This document shows positions 44,001 through 52,240 of a stretch of 64,000 nt of DNA, piece by piece. The notes beneath the pieces are model-generated. The model saw only the letters and a list, made by a program, of their open reading frames with translations, was not told the origin of the DNA and ran no database searches. This DNA is from Narthecium ossifragum. Taxonomy: Eukaryota; Streptophyta; Magnoliopsida; Dioscoreales; Nartheciaceae. A program made the translations under genes and the position numbers. The stretch covers positions 4,059,654 to 4,123,653 of the forward strand of contig OY986970.1 of assembly GCA_963920575.1 (NCBI GenBank). Reading direction: 5' to 3'. The first letter of the stretch is position 1. Each line of letters opens with the position of its first letter.

Positions 44001-45264
44001 GCACAACACAACCAGAACGAGAAAAAGACACATTGCAATTAGTATCAACCAATTGACCAACTGAAATTAGATTGGCAGACAAGTTTGGAGAATAAAACAC
44101 ATTTGCAAGAGGTGTTGAAGGAATATCACCCATGGAAGTGATGGAAAGTTTATTCCCATCAGCGATCTGAATTTTAGTGGTACCATCGCATTTTCTCAAG
44201 TTGGCAAGATTGGAAATCGAATGTGTCATATGGTTAGAGGCACCGGAATCAACATACCATACAGATGATGACTTAGGAAAAGATGTGGATGTACCATTTA
44301 TACCAAGAGCAGAGAACGCAGACAAGATCATTTGTTGAACTTGTTCCGCAGTGAGGGATGAGGACGGCTGCACAATAGCAGGTGTGACGATTTGTCCAGC
44401 AGAAGCCGAGGATTCCATGGTGGTGAGAAGAGCTTGGGATTGGCGATTGGATGGGCGTGTACGACATTCCGTGATTATATGGCCCTTCCTTTTGCAATAA
44501 TTACAGAACTTATTTGGACACTGAATAGCAATGTGTCCATGCCCCTTGCAGCTGTAGCACTGAACATTGCTCATGTCACGACCTCGAGGTTTGTTCTGGG
44601 CTAAGCACGCCACTGGATGAGCCACAACCCCAGTTTGTTGCTCCAGAGTTGCTAGTGTAATGCTTCTTTGTTCTTCTCTTAGTAACTCGTTCAAACAGTC
44701 ATCCAAAGAAGGGGTTGGAATTCTAGACAGCAACTGGACCCTCACCTGCTCAAACTCTTGACGGAGCCTCATGAGAAACTGATCACGTTGGCTGGCCTTA
44801 TGAACGGCTTGGACAGCTCCCAAGGCAGCCGCTGGCACAGTAGCATAGACAAGGCCAGCATATTCAGTCCAAAGGTTAACAAATCCAGAGTAATACTGCT
44901 GGATTGTTAGTGTGCCTTGAGAGAAATTGGCAATCTCGAATTCCAATTGGAATCGCCTAGCTGAGGAATCCTGGTTATACACCTTCTTCAAGTAGTCCCA
45001 CATCTCCTTCGCGGTCTTGTAGGGGCGAAGATTGAGGACAATAGCAGGATCCATGGTGGTCAAAAACCAGCTCATTATCCTCGCATCTTTTCCTTCCCAC
45101 CTAACCGCTTCTGTAGCATCAGTGGGCTTGGCAGTGGTCCCATCAATGTGACCCCACAGTTCCTTTCCCTTGAGGTATACCTGAAACTGAAACTCCCATG
45201 CAAAGTAATTTTTCCCAGTGAACCGAGTGCAAGAAAATTCAGATTTTTCTCCAAGTCCCTCCAT
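41071..45264 (-). CDS. Copia gag-pol polyprotein, 1,397 aa, open throughout
   Basis: The start is the ATG at 45264; the six codons before it are open but begin with TTG. Domains in order: gag (MEGLGEKSEFSCTRFTGKNY; YNQDSSARRFQLEFEIANFS), two CCHC zinc knuckles (CYSCKGHGHIAIQC; CNYCKRKGHIITEC) at about 230-265, aspartic protease (WYVDSGASNHM, about 345), GAG-pre-integrase (LWHHRLGHPNSRTLL), integrase with HSDVWG, FIDDFSRFTWVYFL, ILRSDSGGEY and TPQQNGVAERKNR, reverse transcriptase (WVYTIKLKSDGALDRYKARL; VHQMDVKNAFLHGDLTEEIY; LLVYVDDIIITG) and RNase H (ISWKCKKQERVSRSSTEAEY). The order integrase before reverse transcriptase defines Copia. No stop or frameshift is present, so the protein may be functional. 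Confidence 0.95.
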   Translation of the reverse strand: MEGLGEKSEFSCTRFTGKNYFAWEFQFQVYLKGKELWGHIDGTTAKPTDATEAVRWEGKDARIMSWFLTTMDPAIVLNLRPYKTAKEMWDYLKKVYNQDSSARRFQLEFEIANFSQGTLTIQQYYSGFVNLWTEYAGLVYATVPAAALGAVQAVHKASQRDQFLMRLRQEFEQVRVQLLSRIPTPSLDDCLNELLREEQRSITLATLEQQTGVVAHPVACLAQNKPRGRDMSNVQCYSCKGHGHIAIQCPNKFCNYCKRKGHIITECRTRPSNRQSQALLTTMESSASAGQIVTPAIVQPSSSLTAEQVQQMILSAFSALGINGTSTSFPKSSSVWYVDSGASNHMTHSISNLANLRKCDGTTKIQIADGNKLSITSMGDIPSTPLANVFYSPNLSANLISVGQLVDTNCNVSFSRSGCVVQDQESGKVLAQGPKIGRLFPLRFPTSLKEPKAFSLFSTLANNQCQLWHHRLGHPNSRTLLTVLNSGNLGHKKLMSMSDVEFECSSCKMGKSKTLPFPFHENRTTTCFQLVHSDVWGISPVVSHAHYKYFVTFIDDFSRFTWVYFLRKKSEVITTFQSFLAMVETQFHTTIKILRSDSGGEYTSQNFQTFLQQKGIISQRSCPYTPQQNGVAERKNRHLLDIVRSILLDSSVSPVFWVEALSTAVHLINRLPSPTIQNESPYFRLYHNHPNLLHLRPFGCVCFVLLPPTERNKLSAQSVRCVFLGYASNQKGYVCFDPKHHKIRVSRNVVFFENQFFYPTIQKPSQSQDPLLPNFLNPIDPPLDTNVNEHPNSNTEFFSGLDITEPPGPIDPGYSSLRYKPGCVYTRRTRIQEPSTEASIASTLPDSSDPALSLRRSTRISKPPDRYSPCSSPTHTSFTATLLHIFVPRTYSQAVKHMCWQEAMKEELDALEVNNTWDLVACPPTVKPIGSKWVYTIKLKSDGALDRYKARLVALGNCQEYGIDYEETFAPVAKMTTVRTILALSASQEWVVHQMDVKNAFLHGDLTEEIYMVPPPGLVLSNDSMVCRLKRSLYGLKQALRAWFAKFQHTLIQLGFSQSKSDYSLFIHKTHSGLVLLLVYVDDIIITGTDKTLIQDLKVSLHQSFHMKDLGTLTYFLGLEVHRSAKGIFLNQQKYIAEIVELSGLQNSKALDTPMEMNVKLSKDEGEQLVDPSLYRSIVGCLIYLTVSRPDISYAVHLVSQFMSSPTHLHLAAVHRIIRYLLGSPTRGLFFPSRTSTQLNGYSDSDWAGCADTRRSTTGWCMFLGDALISWKCKKQERVSRSSTEAEYRAMSSACAEITWLRQLLSELGFPQHSPTPLHADNTSAVRLVANPVFHERSKHIEVDCHFIRDAFDRGLLTLPHVSTDNQIADALTKPLTRSRHQYFVGKLMLLDSPASI

Positions 45265-45322
45265 GAGACCGATGATCACCAAGATTCAAGAGAAACCACA
45301 AAGGGGGGATAATCAACAACCT

Positions 45323-45335
45323 GGCTCGGATACCA
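45323..45335 (-). promoter_or_regulatory. Primer-binding site of the Copia element (initiator tRNA-Met)
   Basis: The minus strand after the 5' LTR reads TGGTATCCGAGCC, matching the usual Copia site TGGTATCAGAGC complementary to initiator tRNA-Met except for one base. Confidence 0.8.
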
Positions 45336-45607
45336 TAACAAAACTTGCAGACAAGTGTTCAAAACTAAGAACAATACTCAAATATTTTGTGGAATTTCCC
45401 GATCCCCCTGCTCCTCATTGCTCTCGTATATATATATCAATATACAAATCAGTAACCAACTATTACAACAATCTTTCTGTTATTGATCTAACTAATCTTG
45501 ATCTACCAAATCAATGAGTCAACAATATCCGCAGAATATCAGGCAACAATTAACAGAATCTTCAAGGCTGGCAAGGCTGGCAAGGCAATGAGTGACCATC
45601 GTTGACA
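45336..45607 (-). repeat. 5' LTR of the Copia element
   Basis: This is the promoter-side copy of the 272-bp LTR, adjoining the primer site. It appears identical to 40792-41063, including the GGCTGGCAAGGCTGGCAAGG duplication near its outer end. Confidence 0.93.
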
Positions 45608-45899
45608 GTATCACCATGGCTCGGCTTTCTCTCCAAAACCAAAGCACCGAGACACCTTCCTCCTCGTTCCACTTGGTTCTACCTGTGAGAATTTAAGGCT
45701 GGATTTCTCCGAATTTGCCTCCATCACCGACACGTTTCAATAGCGCCGCAGAGCATTCCCCGACTTCTTGGCTTCAAGACTGCTGGCTTTAGAAATAAAC
45801 ATATAGTCATCAACGAACAAAAGATGATTAACAATGAATACACCTTCTTTAGTTTCTGTTTGGGAATCTGAGGGGTCCCGGCGATGCCGGAGATACGCT

Positions 45900-46634
45900 A
45901 GATAATGACAGGGATGTCGCAGCGGAAGAGAAACAACCAAACCACAAAAGAAAAGGAAAAGTGAAGACAAGAATTTACGTGAAAAAACCTACCAGCAACA
46001 ACTGGAAGGAAAAAACCACGGGCAGCAGATGAAATCTTCACTATGAGAGAGAGATTACAAAGCCCAAACTCTAGCAGAGACAAAAAGATCTCTCTCTATG
46101 ATTGTCTACTCTCACACCTCTCACAATCCTCTCAATAACATCTCTACCACAAAAAGAAACCCTAAAAGCACTCTATTTATAGCCTCCACTAAACACAAAT
46201 CCGGATTAGATCTGAGCCGTCGGATTTGCCCGTCCAGGAGAGAAAGATCGATCCCACTCAAGAGAAGGATCGATCCTTGTATGCACGAGATCGATGAATT
46301 CCAAAATCCCGAGTAGGATCGATCCCACTACATAGGAGCGATTGATCCCACTACATATGAGTGATCGATCCGTCCCACAAAATCTCAGCATCCCGAAGAA
46401 GGATCGATCTACGGATCGATCCAACCTTGATCTTCACAAACAGGTGCTCTCTGTCTCTTTTGTTTTCCGAGTAGGATTGATCCCTCTTGGAGATTTTGTG
46501 GATCGATCCCTCTTGGAGATTTTGTGGATCGATCCAATAATTGTCAATGAGCTATCGATCCCACATGACTGGAAGGATCGATCCTTCCTTGCTGTCGTCA
46601 TCCTCATGGGAGGAAAAAGTCAACAGTTCCAACA
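45900..46634 (-). mobile_element. Solo or truncated LTR with a GATCGATC palindrome array, inside the LINE
   Basis: On the minus strand it begins TGTTGGAACTGTTGACTTTT at 46634, a typical LTR start. An array of about twelve GATCGATC-type palindromes (46580 to 46226) follows, then CAGATCTAATCCGG (46214-46201) and TATA box CTATAAATAG (46182-46173). The 3' part (about 46040-45920) has the CCGTGG...CACGTAAATTCTTG phrase seen in many plant Copia LTRs. The LINE continues on both sides, so this was an insertion. The 3' border near 45900 and the target duplication are not clean. No internal retrotransposon sequence is present. Confidence 0.65.
46173..46580 (-). promoter_or_regulatory. GATCGATC array, CAGATCTAATCCG block and TATA box in the solo LTR
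   Basis: Palindromes occur at about 46229, 46258, 46288, 46314, 46361, 46399, 46412, 46500, 46526, 46554 and 46573, with variants GATTGATC at 46340 and 46473. Their spacing is 20-45 bp. Order and orientation relative to the TATA box match the Athila-like LTR at 18.8-19.0 kb. Confidence 0.65.
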
Positions 46635-46820
46635 CCAGTAAGAGCAAATAAGGGCTGCCGTAAGATGCACGATAGGACCTTTTGAACAAGTAGAAATAAG
46701 CAAAGCGACATTGGATCACCTTGTCGCAAGCCTCTCCTAGAGGCAAGATGCCCATAACTTGATGCGCAAACTTTTGACAATACTTTTGCTGAATCAACAT
46801 AAGTGACGGTATTGTTGTTG

Positions 46821-47245
46821 CTTTGCCCGGAGGTTATGTAGAGTAGTGTTGTAATCCCAGCCTTAGGCTCAACTAATCAGGGAAAAAAAACCAATAACTG
46901 ACGGTATTTTAATCACATTAAATGGAAAATAGCCATAGTATGCAAGAAATAAGAAAAATAACTCTAAATTAGTAAAATGCAAATAACCGGAATCAGTGGC
47001 ATCGAGCAATGGCCTGGCCTTGTTCCAACAAGTTCGACTAATAAAAGTTAGGTGATTGGATTAAGCCTAATCTGGACCTGAAATCGATTCGATCCAATGT
47101 GATATTCGACTTATTTATTGGATCAAGCCAGACTCGTTAATCATCATCTTAAACCACGCTTGGTTGGATTAACAACCAGCTAGAAACAAACTCGACTAGG
47201 TTGCCTCGCCTGCTAAGGTGAACGGTGGATATTTCATCTTAGTAT
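46821..47245. other. Intergenic DNA
   Basis: No gene is seen. The stretch is AT-rich and moderately low in complexity, with no recognisable element ends. Confidence 0.4.
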
Positions 47246-47450
47246 AATCTTGGACGCTACAGATGCAGCCGCCGAGAATAAACCCTCGCGGTCGTGGAAC
47301 TCCCCCCAGACTCGGGAAACCCTAGCCGTGGGAAATCTCTATAAAACCTCGTCATTTGGTAGCACAGTCCTGGTTCTCTCTCGGCGCTCGTCGGTCCAAG
47401 CCGGCGAGGCGGGGGACGTTGGCGATCCGGGCGATTAGGTTTGCTAAAGA
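47246..47450 (+). promoter_or_regulatory. Orphan promoter and first non-coding exon of a growth-type gene
   Basis: A GC-rich island contains a telo-box AAACCCTAG (47317-47325), a TATA box CTATAAAA (47339-47346), a pyrimidine-rich leader start (CTGGTTCTCTCTC, about 47370) and a plausible splice donor (GCGATTAG|GTTTGC, 47438). Telo-box plus TATA architecture is usual for ribosomal-protein and translation-factor genes. No coding exon is found before the convergent signal peptidase gene, so this is either a displaced promoter or the start of a non-coding transcript. Confidence 0.45.
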
Positions 47451-48508
47451 TATATGTGCTTCTTTCTTTTGTTTTCGTTTTCAATCTTGTGATTGGGGGA
47501 TTGTGAGGACGATGACGATTGATTTGTTTAGGTCTCGTTCGTCGTAACGGCGGGTAAACCGCCTTGCCGACCATACTGTTATATCACCACCCATATTCTG
47601 AGTCCCTTTTCTCCCAAATTTTTTTCTTTTTCTTTCGATCTTCTAGTTCTATTGCAGTTCTATTTTAGGGTTTTAGGTGTTTTGAGTTCAAACTGAGTGG
47701 AGAAATATAGCCAAGGGGCCGATGATTTAAAGAATTGAGTAATGACAAGCATATGTCCGAATAATACTCTGTGGACAAATTCTAATCTTCTCTATGAGGC
47801 CTCTTTGCGAATGAAGCAATCCAATTTGTTCTTTTTTATTCTTTTTTTTTTCTCAAATCGTTTGAAAGCTTAATTTGGATTCTTTTTTATTCTTTTAATG
47901 GAGCCTAGGATGAGGATCGTATATGTTTGATGTTGGATGAAACTTTGTTATTGATTACATCCATACTACTGCCTTCCTTCTGAGGCATCCAACCATCTCT
48001 TGTTACATTTTTTTTTTGTTGCTTTTTTTTTCTTGATCCATCGCTACGTGATGAACGATTGCATAGTTCAAATGACGATCTCACCATTGGGATCGTGATT
48101 ACTTCAAATCTTTCGCTCCTATCTGATGGCGTTGTGATCACTTCTTACTCGCAATTTCCGAGCTTTCTCGAGTTCTCGCTGTGTTTTCGGTACATTGTTT
48201 TTTTTTCGCACCTGTGAAATTTGAGGGATTTTTGCTGTTAATTCGGATGTTTGAAGGGACCTTTATGAATCATTATGGAATGTGGATGTACTTTAAAAGA
48301 TTAATGGACTCATTTATCAATTAATCAGACATTATTTCAAGCAAAATCGATTGGGATACTGTTGCAAAATTAATCGAGAAAATGTTACTAATGGTACAAA
48401 AAGAACGAGAACTTGCTTAAGCATCTTTCGGCAGGGGATGATAATATCTCTGGGAGCTCCGGAGCTTCTCTTAGCTTCAGTTCCGGGCCAGTCCCCGTTT
48501 TCTTTTAA
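47451..48508. other. Downstream of the orphan promoter; no coding gene seen
   Basis: T-rich, intron-like DNA with several poly(T) runs. No supported coding exon on either strand. The right end is presumably the 3' untranslated region of the minus-strand signal peptidase gene. Confidence 0.45.
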
Positions 48509-51358
48509 TCATGTGGCCGAAGTGATTTTTGGAGCCACCAGGTCGGCACAACCTTCATCAAGAACCGTGGTTCCAACCCTTGCTGGAGGCCAGTACCGGA
48601 AGACGGATCTACCCAGTATATTTTTGGCTGGAAGGGGACCCCTAAGAAGCACACAAATCCAACTTAACCAGTAGAAATAAAGAAAGCTCAAGAACCAACC
48701 GATGTTTTTTTAAACTTCAATGGAGATGATGAACTTAAATAGAAAGAATTGAACCCAAGAACGCACTTTCTTTTAGAAGATGGTGTTTACCAGATATGCG
48801 AATCGTAACTGTTGTTTCGATTGTCACCCATCACAAAGACTGAATTTTCTGGCACACGCTGCAGATCAAAGATGGTCACACTTGTTAAACCGAAAAGATA
48901 CAAGGCAATACCCATGGAAGGCTGACTTACAGTTGGGCTCATGTCATAAGATGGTGATTCATAAATGTATTCTTCATTCCTGGCAATCCCATTCACTATT
49001 AACTTTCCATCATGAACCTGCAACACAAGGGGATAAATAGAAGCACACTGACTGAGAAAGGGGAAAGAATATAAATGGCGGCAATTTGATTAGCAACAAT
49101 CGGATGGTTGATGAGAAGGAAACAATTCACATAAATAGGCGTAAAGTGACTACAGCTCTCACATAAGTTTTCGACTCTAATGAAGCTTACTCAAGGTTGT
49201 TTTGACAGCAACAATCATGTCGGCAGGATAAAACTTAACAATCAAGTTTGTGAGATGTAGAAGAAGATATATAAAAGTAAAACAAGACCAAAACTAGAAG
49301 AGTGGATAAAATTCAACGTGCTTTTGAGGTAACAGAGAGCACCATTACAGGACTTGGGTGTAATGACTGCCCTTTTGCTTTGAGAACCTATATGAAATGT
49401 GAAGAAACGGCTTGAGGAAAAGTCAGCCAATTCTCCAAATAAAACAAGCAACTTATCTCTATAAGCATCCGCATAATTGTCATTGAACTAACCATATAGA
49501 ATCATAGCAAAGAATTAGGATAAACGAAAATGTTTTCTTGAACGGACATACCTCCACAACATCACCTTCCTTGGCCACCACCCTTTTGATAAAAACATCA
49601 TCATCAGTATAACCCACTTCCTGCAAGACTGGTGGGCTTTTGAAGATCACTATGTCATTAACACACGGGTCTCTGAAGTAATATGATACCTAAAGTTGAT
49701 GACATGAAAAATGCATGTTAAGGTAGATACCAGCAAATCGTCTTCTTAATATTGATTACTGCAAAGAAATAGAAAGGACCAACTATAAGAATATGATCAC
49801 AGTGCACATAAAAATTATGACCATAAAGGTCCGCATAGCTTGATTGGATCTGAAGCTTTCGAACCTATAACCATGGCGAGAACTATCCAACTTTTGCAAG
49901 AAAACATGTGAAAAACAACCCAACCTATAATGCAATTGAGCTTCACAGATGAGTAATCATTGTTTAACCCAACTTGTGCCATTATTTCTAATCTTCACCT
50001 TTGAAGATCCATAGTCTTCTAGAGATGTGAGCTAGCCCATAAAAGTAAAAGGAGGTGCACCTAAAATTTTCAAACAAAAGGATCTTGGTAAAGCTCGATC
50101 AGTCTCCAAAAGCTATCCCTGGCTTAAGCAATGTGATAAAATTTTCTAAGACAAGCTGGGAATTTCTCATTTTACACCCATAAGAAACATGTTTATAGAC
50201 TAACCAAGTAAAAAAAAATTCAAACAAAAGGATCTTGGTAAAGCTCGATCAGTCTCCAAAAGCTATCCCTGGCTTAAGCAATGTGATAAAATTTTCCAAG
50301 ACAAGCTGGGAATTTCTCATTTTAAACCCATAAGAAACATGTTTATAGACTAACCAAGTAAAATCCACCATTTATAGCTCTTCCAAGTAGAAACCCCAAC
50401 AATCACAACTTCACCAACAGCTAGCATTACAACAAAAAGCTCAAGCACTTCTGGAGCAAATTCGTTTGCCGCACTAAGCTTTCTCCTTCATAAAAGATTC
50501 AGTTATCTCCATCGATGCATTCAGATTTCACCTCAACAACTTTTCCACTAGTCACAAGTGGTTGGGTTCTAAACCAACAGTTATCACACACTAATGTGAT
50601 TTCGTTTTAGTATTTTACCTGCAAGTACCTCCTAATTCTGCAAACCGGACTTCTTTGTAAACAATCCTCTAAATTCCTAAAAACAACTACATTGCACTTA
50701 ATCATTCAATTTCAGCAAAAACTTGAAATTTGCCTACGATTTAAAGAATTCAACATTTCCAAACAAGAAGCAAGTAATTCACAGGAATAAAATCAAAGAA
50801 CATTACCTTCTCAGCAACAATTCGATCTCCAATGTCGAACGTGGGGTACATCGAAAGCGAAGGGATAAACCTCGGCTCCGCCACAAACGAGCGGAAAGCC
50901 AAAGAGATCACCAACGCGCCAACCACAGTCGTAACGTCCTCCGTAGTAACATTGAGCCACTCAGGAAGAAATCCGAGCTTCCTCTCCCCCTCTTCATCTC
51001 CTCCACCACCACCCTCTCCGTCTCCACTCCCTCCGCCACCCGTCTCGAGCACAGCTTTGGTCTCCGTATCGGCGCCGCCGCCCTTCGGGCCCTCCACGCC
51101 GCCGCCGCCGCTGCATTGGATACCTCTGCTCGAACGATTTCTTTGACGGGACAACAGGAATCTTGTAAAGATGGGATTTTTAGAAGATAGGGTTCGTTGG
51201 ATAAGGATGGGATTGGGGTTTTCCAAGAAGGAGATGGGTTTCAAGGCATTGAAACTGGGGAATTTAGAGGAAGATAATGAGGAGAGGCTAGGGTTTTGGA
51301 AGAGTGGGAGGGGATAAGGGCTGTGAGAGTTGGGAGGGAAGACGTGTAGGGAAATCAT
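48509..51358 (-). CDS. PLSP1: Plastidic type I signal peptidase (thylakoidal processing peptidase), five exons
   Basis: Exons (minus) 51358-50807, 49689-49552, 49017-48931, 48858-48791 and 48641-48509 join in phase to 325 codons plus stop. Residues 1 to about 75 are Ser/Pro/Arg-rich, like a plastid transit peptide. A Gly/Glu-rich linker and one hydrophobic segment ([20 protein letters not shown]) precede the S26 peptidase core. The catalytic Ser is in [19 protein letters not shown] and the catalytic Lys in [15 protein letters not shown]. The conserved C-terminal box is [20 protein letters not shown], then [20 protein letters not shown]. These enzymes cleave thylakoid-transfer signals in the lumen and mature Toc75 in the envelope. 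Intron 3 is only 72 nt, in frame and without stops. Intron 1 contains a 150-bp tandem duplication. Confidence 0.93.
48859..48930 (-). other. In-frame 72-nt intron of the signal peptidase gene (exitron-like)
   Basis: On the minus strand the interval starts GTAAGT and ends CTGCAG, and its 24 codons contain no stop. Retention would insert 24 residues between SPSYDMSPT and RVPENSVFV. Related plastid signal peptidases, as I remember them, lack this insert, so splicing is expected for the standard enzyme. A retained form would keep the frame. Confidence 0.75.
50069..50368. repeat. 150-bp tandem duplication in intron 1 of the signal peptidase gene
   Basis: The unit starting TTCAAACAAAAGGATCTTGG occurs at about 50069 and 50219 and ends in ACTAACCAAGTAAAA. 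The copies differ at only two or three bases. Confidence 0.85.
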
Positions 51359-52240
51359 GCTTATCTTCGTCCTCCCTAATTTTTTAGGTCTCTTGTTCTT
51401 GTTGGGTCGTAGGGACGGTGTAATTTTGGTTCTCCAATGGGCTTAATTAAAAAGCTAATCGCCGTGCTAATGTAAAGAATAATATGCACATAACGCCTTC
51501 ATGGCTTCAAAGACCGTTAATTATTTTCGTTAACGAAAAGCGATCCTGAATTCTATAATCGAAAATAAAGTACATTTAATACGTATACTTTTCAAGGAGA
51601 GGAGAGAAGTCAATAGTACATTCTAATAAGAAAAAAGACTAGAAAATACATGATTTACATGACCATGTATTATTTTACGTGACAAGGATAAACGAATGTG
51701 TGAATCTGAAGCGTTAAAAGTGATCATATACGATGCACATATCTACGCGATTCTAATAATACACATCCACTGGGATCCAAAAGAGAGGAGTCTATAATAA
51801 GCAATTTCATATCTGGGATGTAGAATTGGACACATCCAAAAGAAAGGACCAAATGAGCTAATAATGGTTCTAATATGAAGTGTTTCGTTCAATTAATTTG
51901 AATATAAAAGACAGCAAAACAGCGACCATTTAAAAGGTTCTTGCCCACAAAAGATCAGAAATTGGTATAGACTCTAATTAGAAGTCCCGCACCAGAGAAA
52001 GAACAATCCTGGAACCACAAAAGCTACTAAAGAATGCAATAACAATTTGCTATCATTAGGATAAATTGTCAAAAAATTCGGTGCCTGATGGCCTTGAAGT
52101 TGGAACCCCTCCCTGGAATTATACCAACTAAAAACTAGAAAAGTTTGAAAAAAGGAAGAACAAGAAGAAGGAAAAGAGAGAGTGAGAGAGCAAACTAAGC
52201 ATGTAAACTCCTATTTTTCAAATATCAGATTTTTCCTTTG
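51359..52240. other. Intergenic DNA: signal peptidase upstream region and TauE/SafE downstream region
   Basis: Both neighbours are on the minus strand. The DNA next to 51358 serves as promoter of the signal peptidase gene; no clear TATA box is visible. No additional gene is seen. Confidence 0.45.

Larger units (their letters stand above)
40792..45607 (-). mobile_element. Full-length Ty1/Copia LTR retrotransposon, apparently intact
   Basis: Two 272-bp LTRs (40792-41063 and 45336-45607) that I read as identical enclose a 4.3-kb interior with one uninterrupted polyprotein. The 5-bp target duplication GTATC is present at 40787-40791 and 45608-45612. The primer site follows the 5' LTR and the polypurine tract adjoins the 3' LTR. 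Identical LTRs imply very recent insertion, so the element may still be mobile. It lies within the LINE, in the same orientation. Confidence 0.95.
39046..46820 (-). mobile_element. Decayed L1-type LINE, split by a solo LTR and a Copia element
   Basis: On the minus strand pieces of one LINE polyprotein appear in order. Reverse transcriptase motif RGLRQGDPMSLCLFLL is at about 46735-46685. HLLFVDDYMFISKASS (the catalytic DD box) is at about 45835-45785. RYLGIPYDENRLHVKDF is at about 40800-40750, LVKTVLQALPVYLMSATQIP at about 40665-40605, a zf-RVT segment (RLRWFLWRLAHGKVPTLDKL) near 39900, and an RNase H domain (VDASYHAERGLAGLGVVCID, ELKAVCFALYLV, LWIESDS) at 39450-39200. Many stops and frameshifts are present and the endonuclease end is missing. 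The solo LTR lies between the RGLRQGDP and FVDD pieces; the Copia insertion splits the later part. Confidence 0.8.

Noticed and set aside
47506..47606. A box C/D snoRNA-like layout (ACGATGA near 47509, CTGA near 47600, short GGAC/GTCC terminal stem).
   Set aside because: The C box has a mismatch, no convincing guide to rRNA was found, and one chance C/D pair in 1 kb is not strong evidence.
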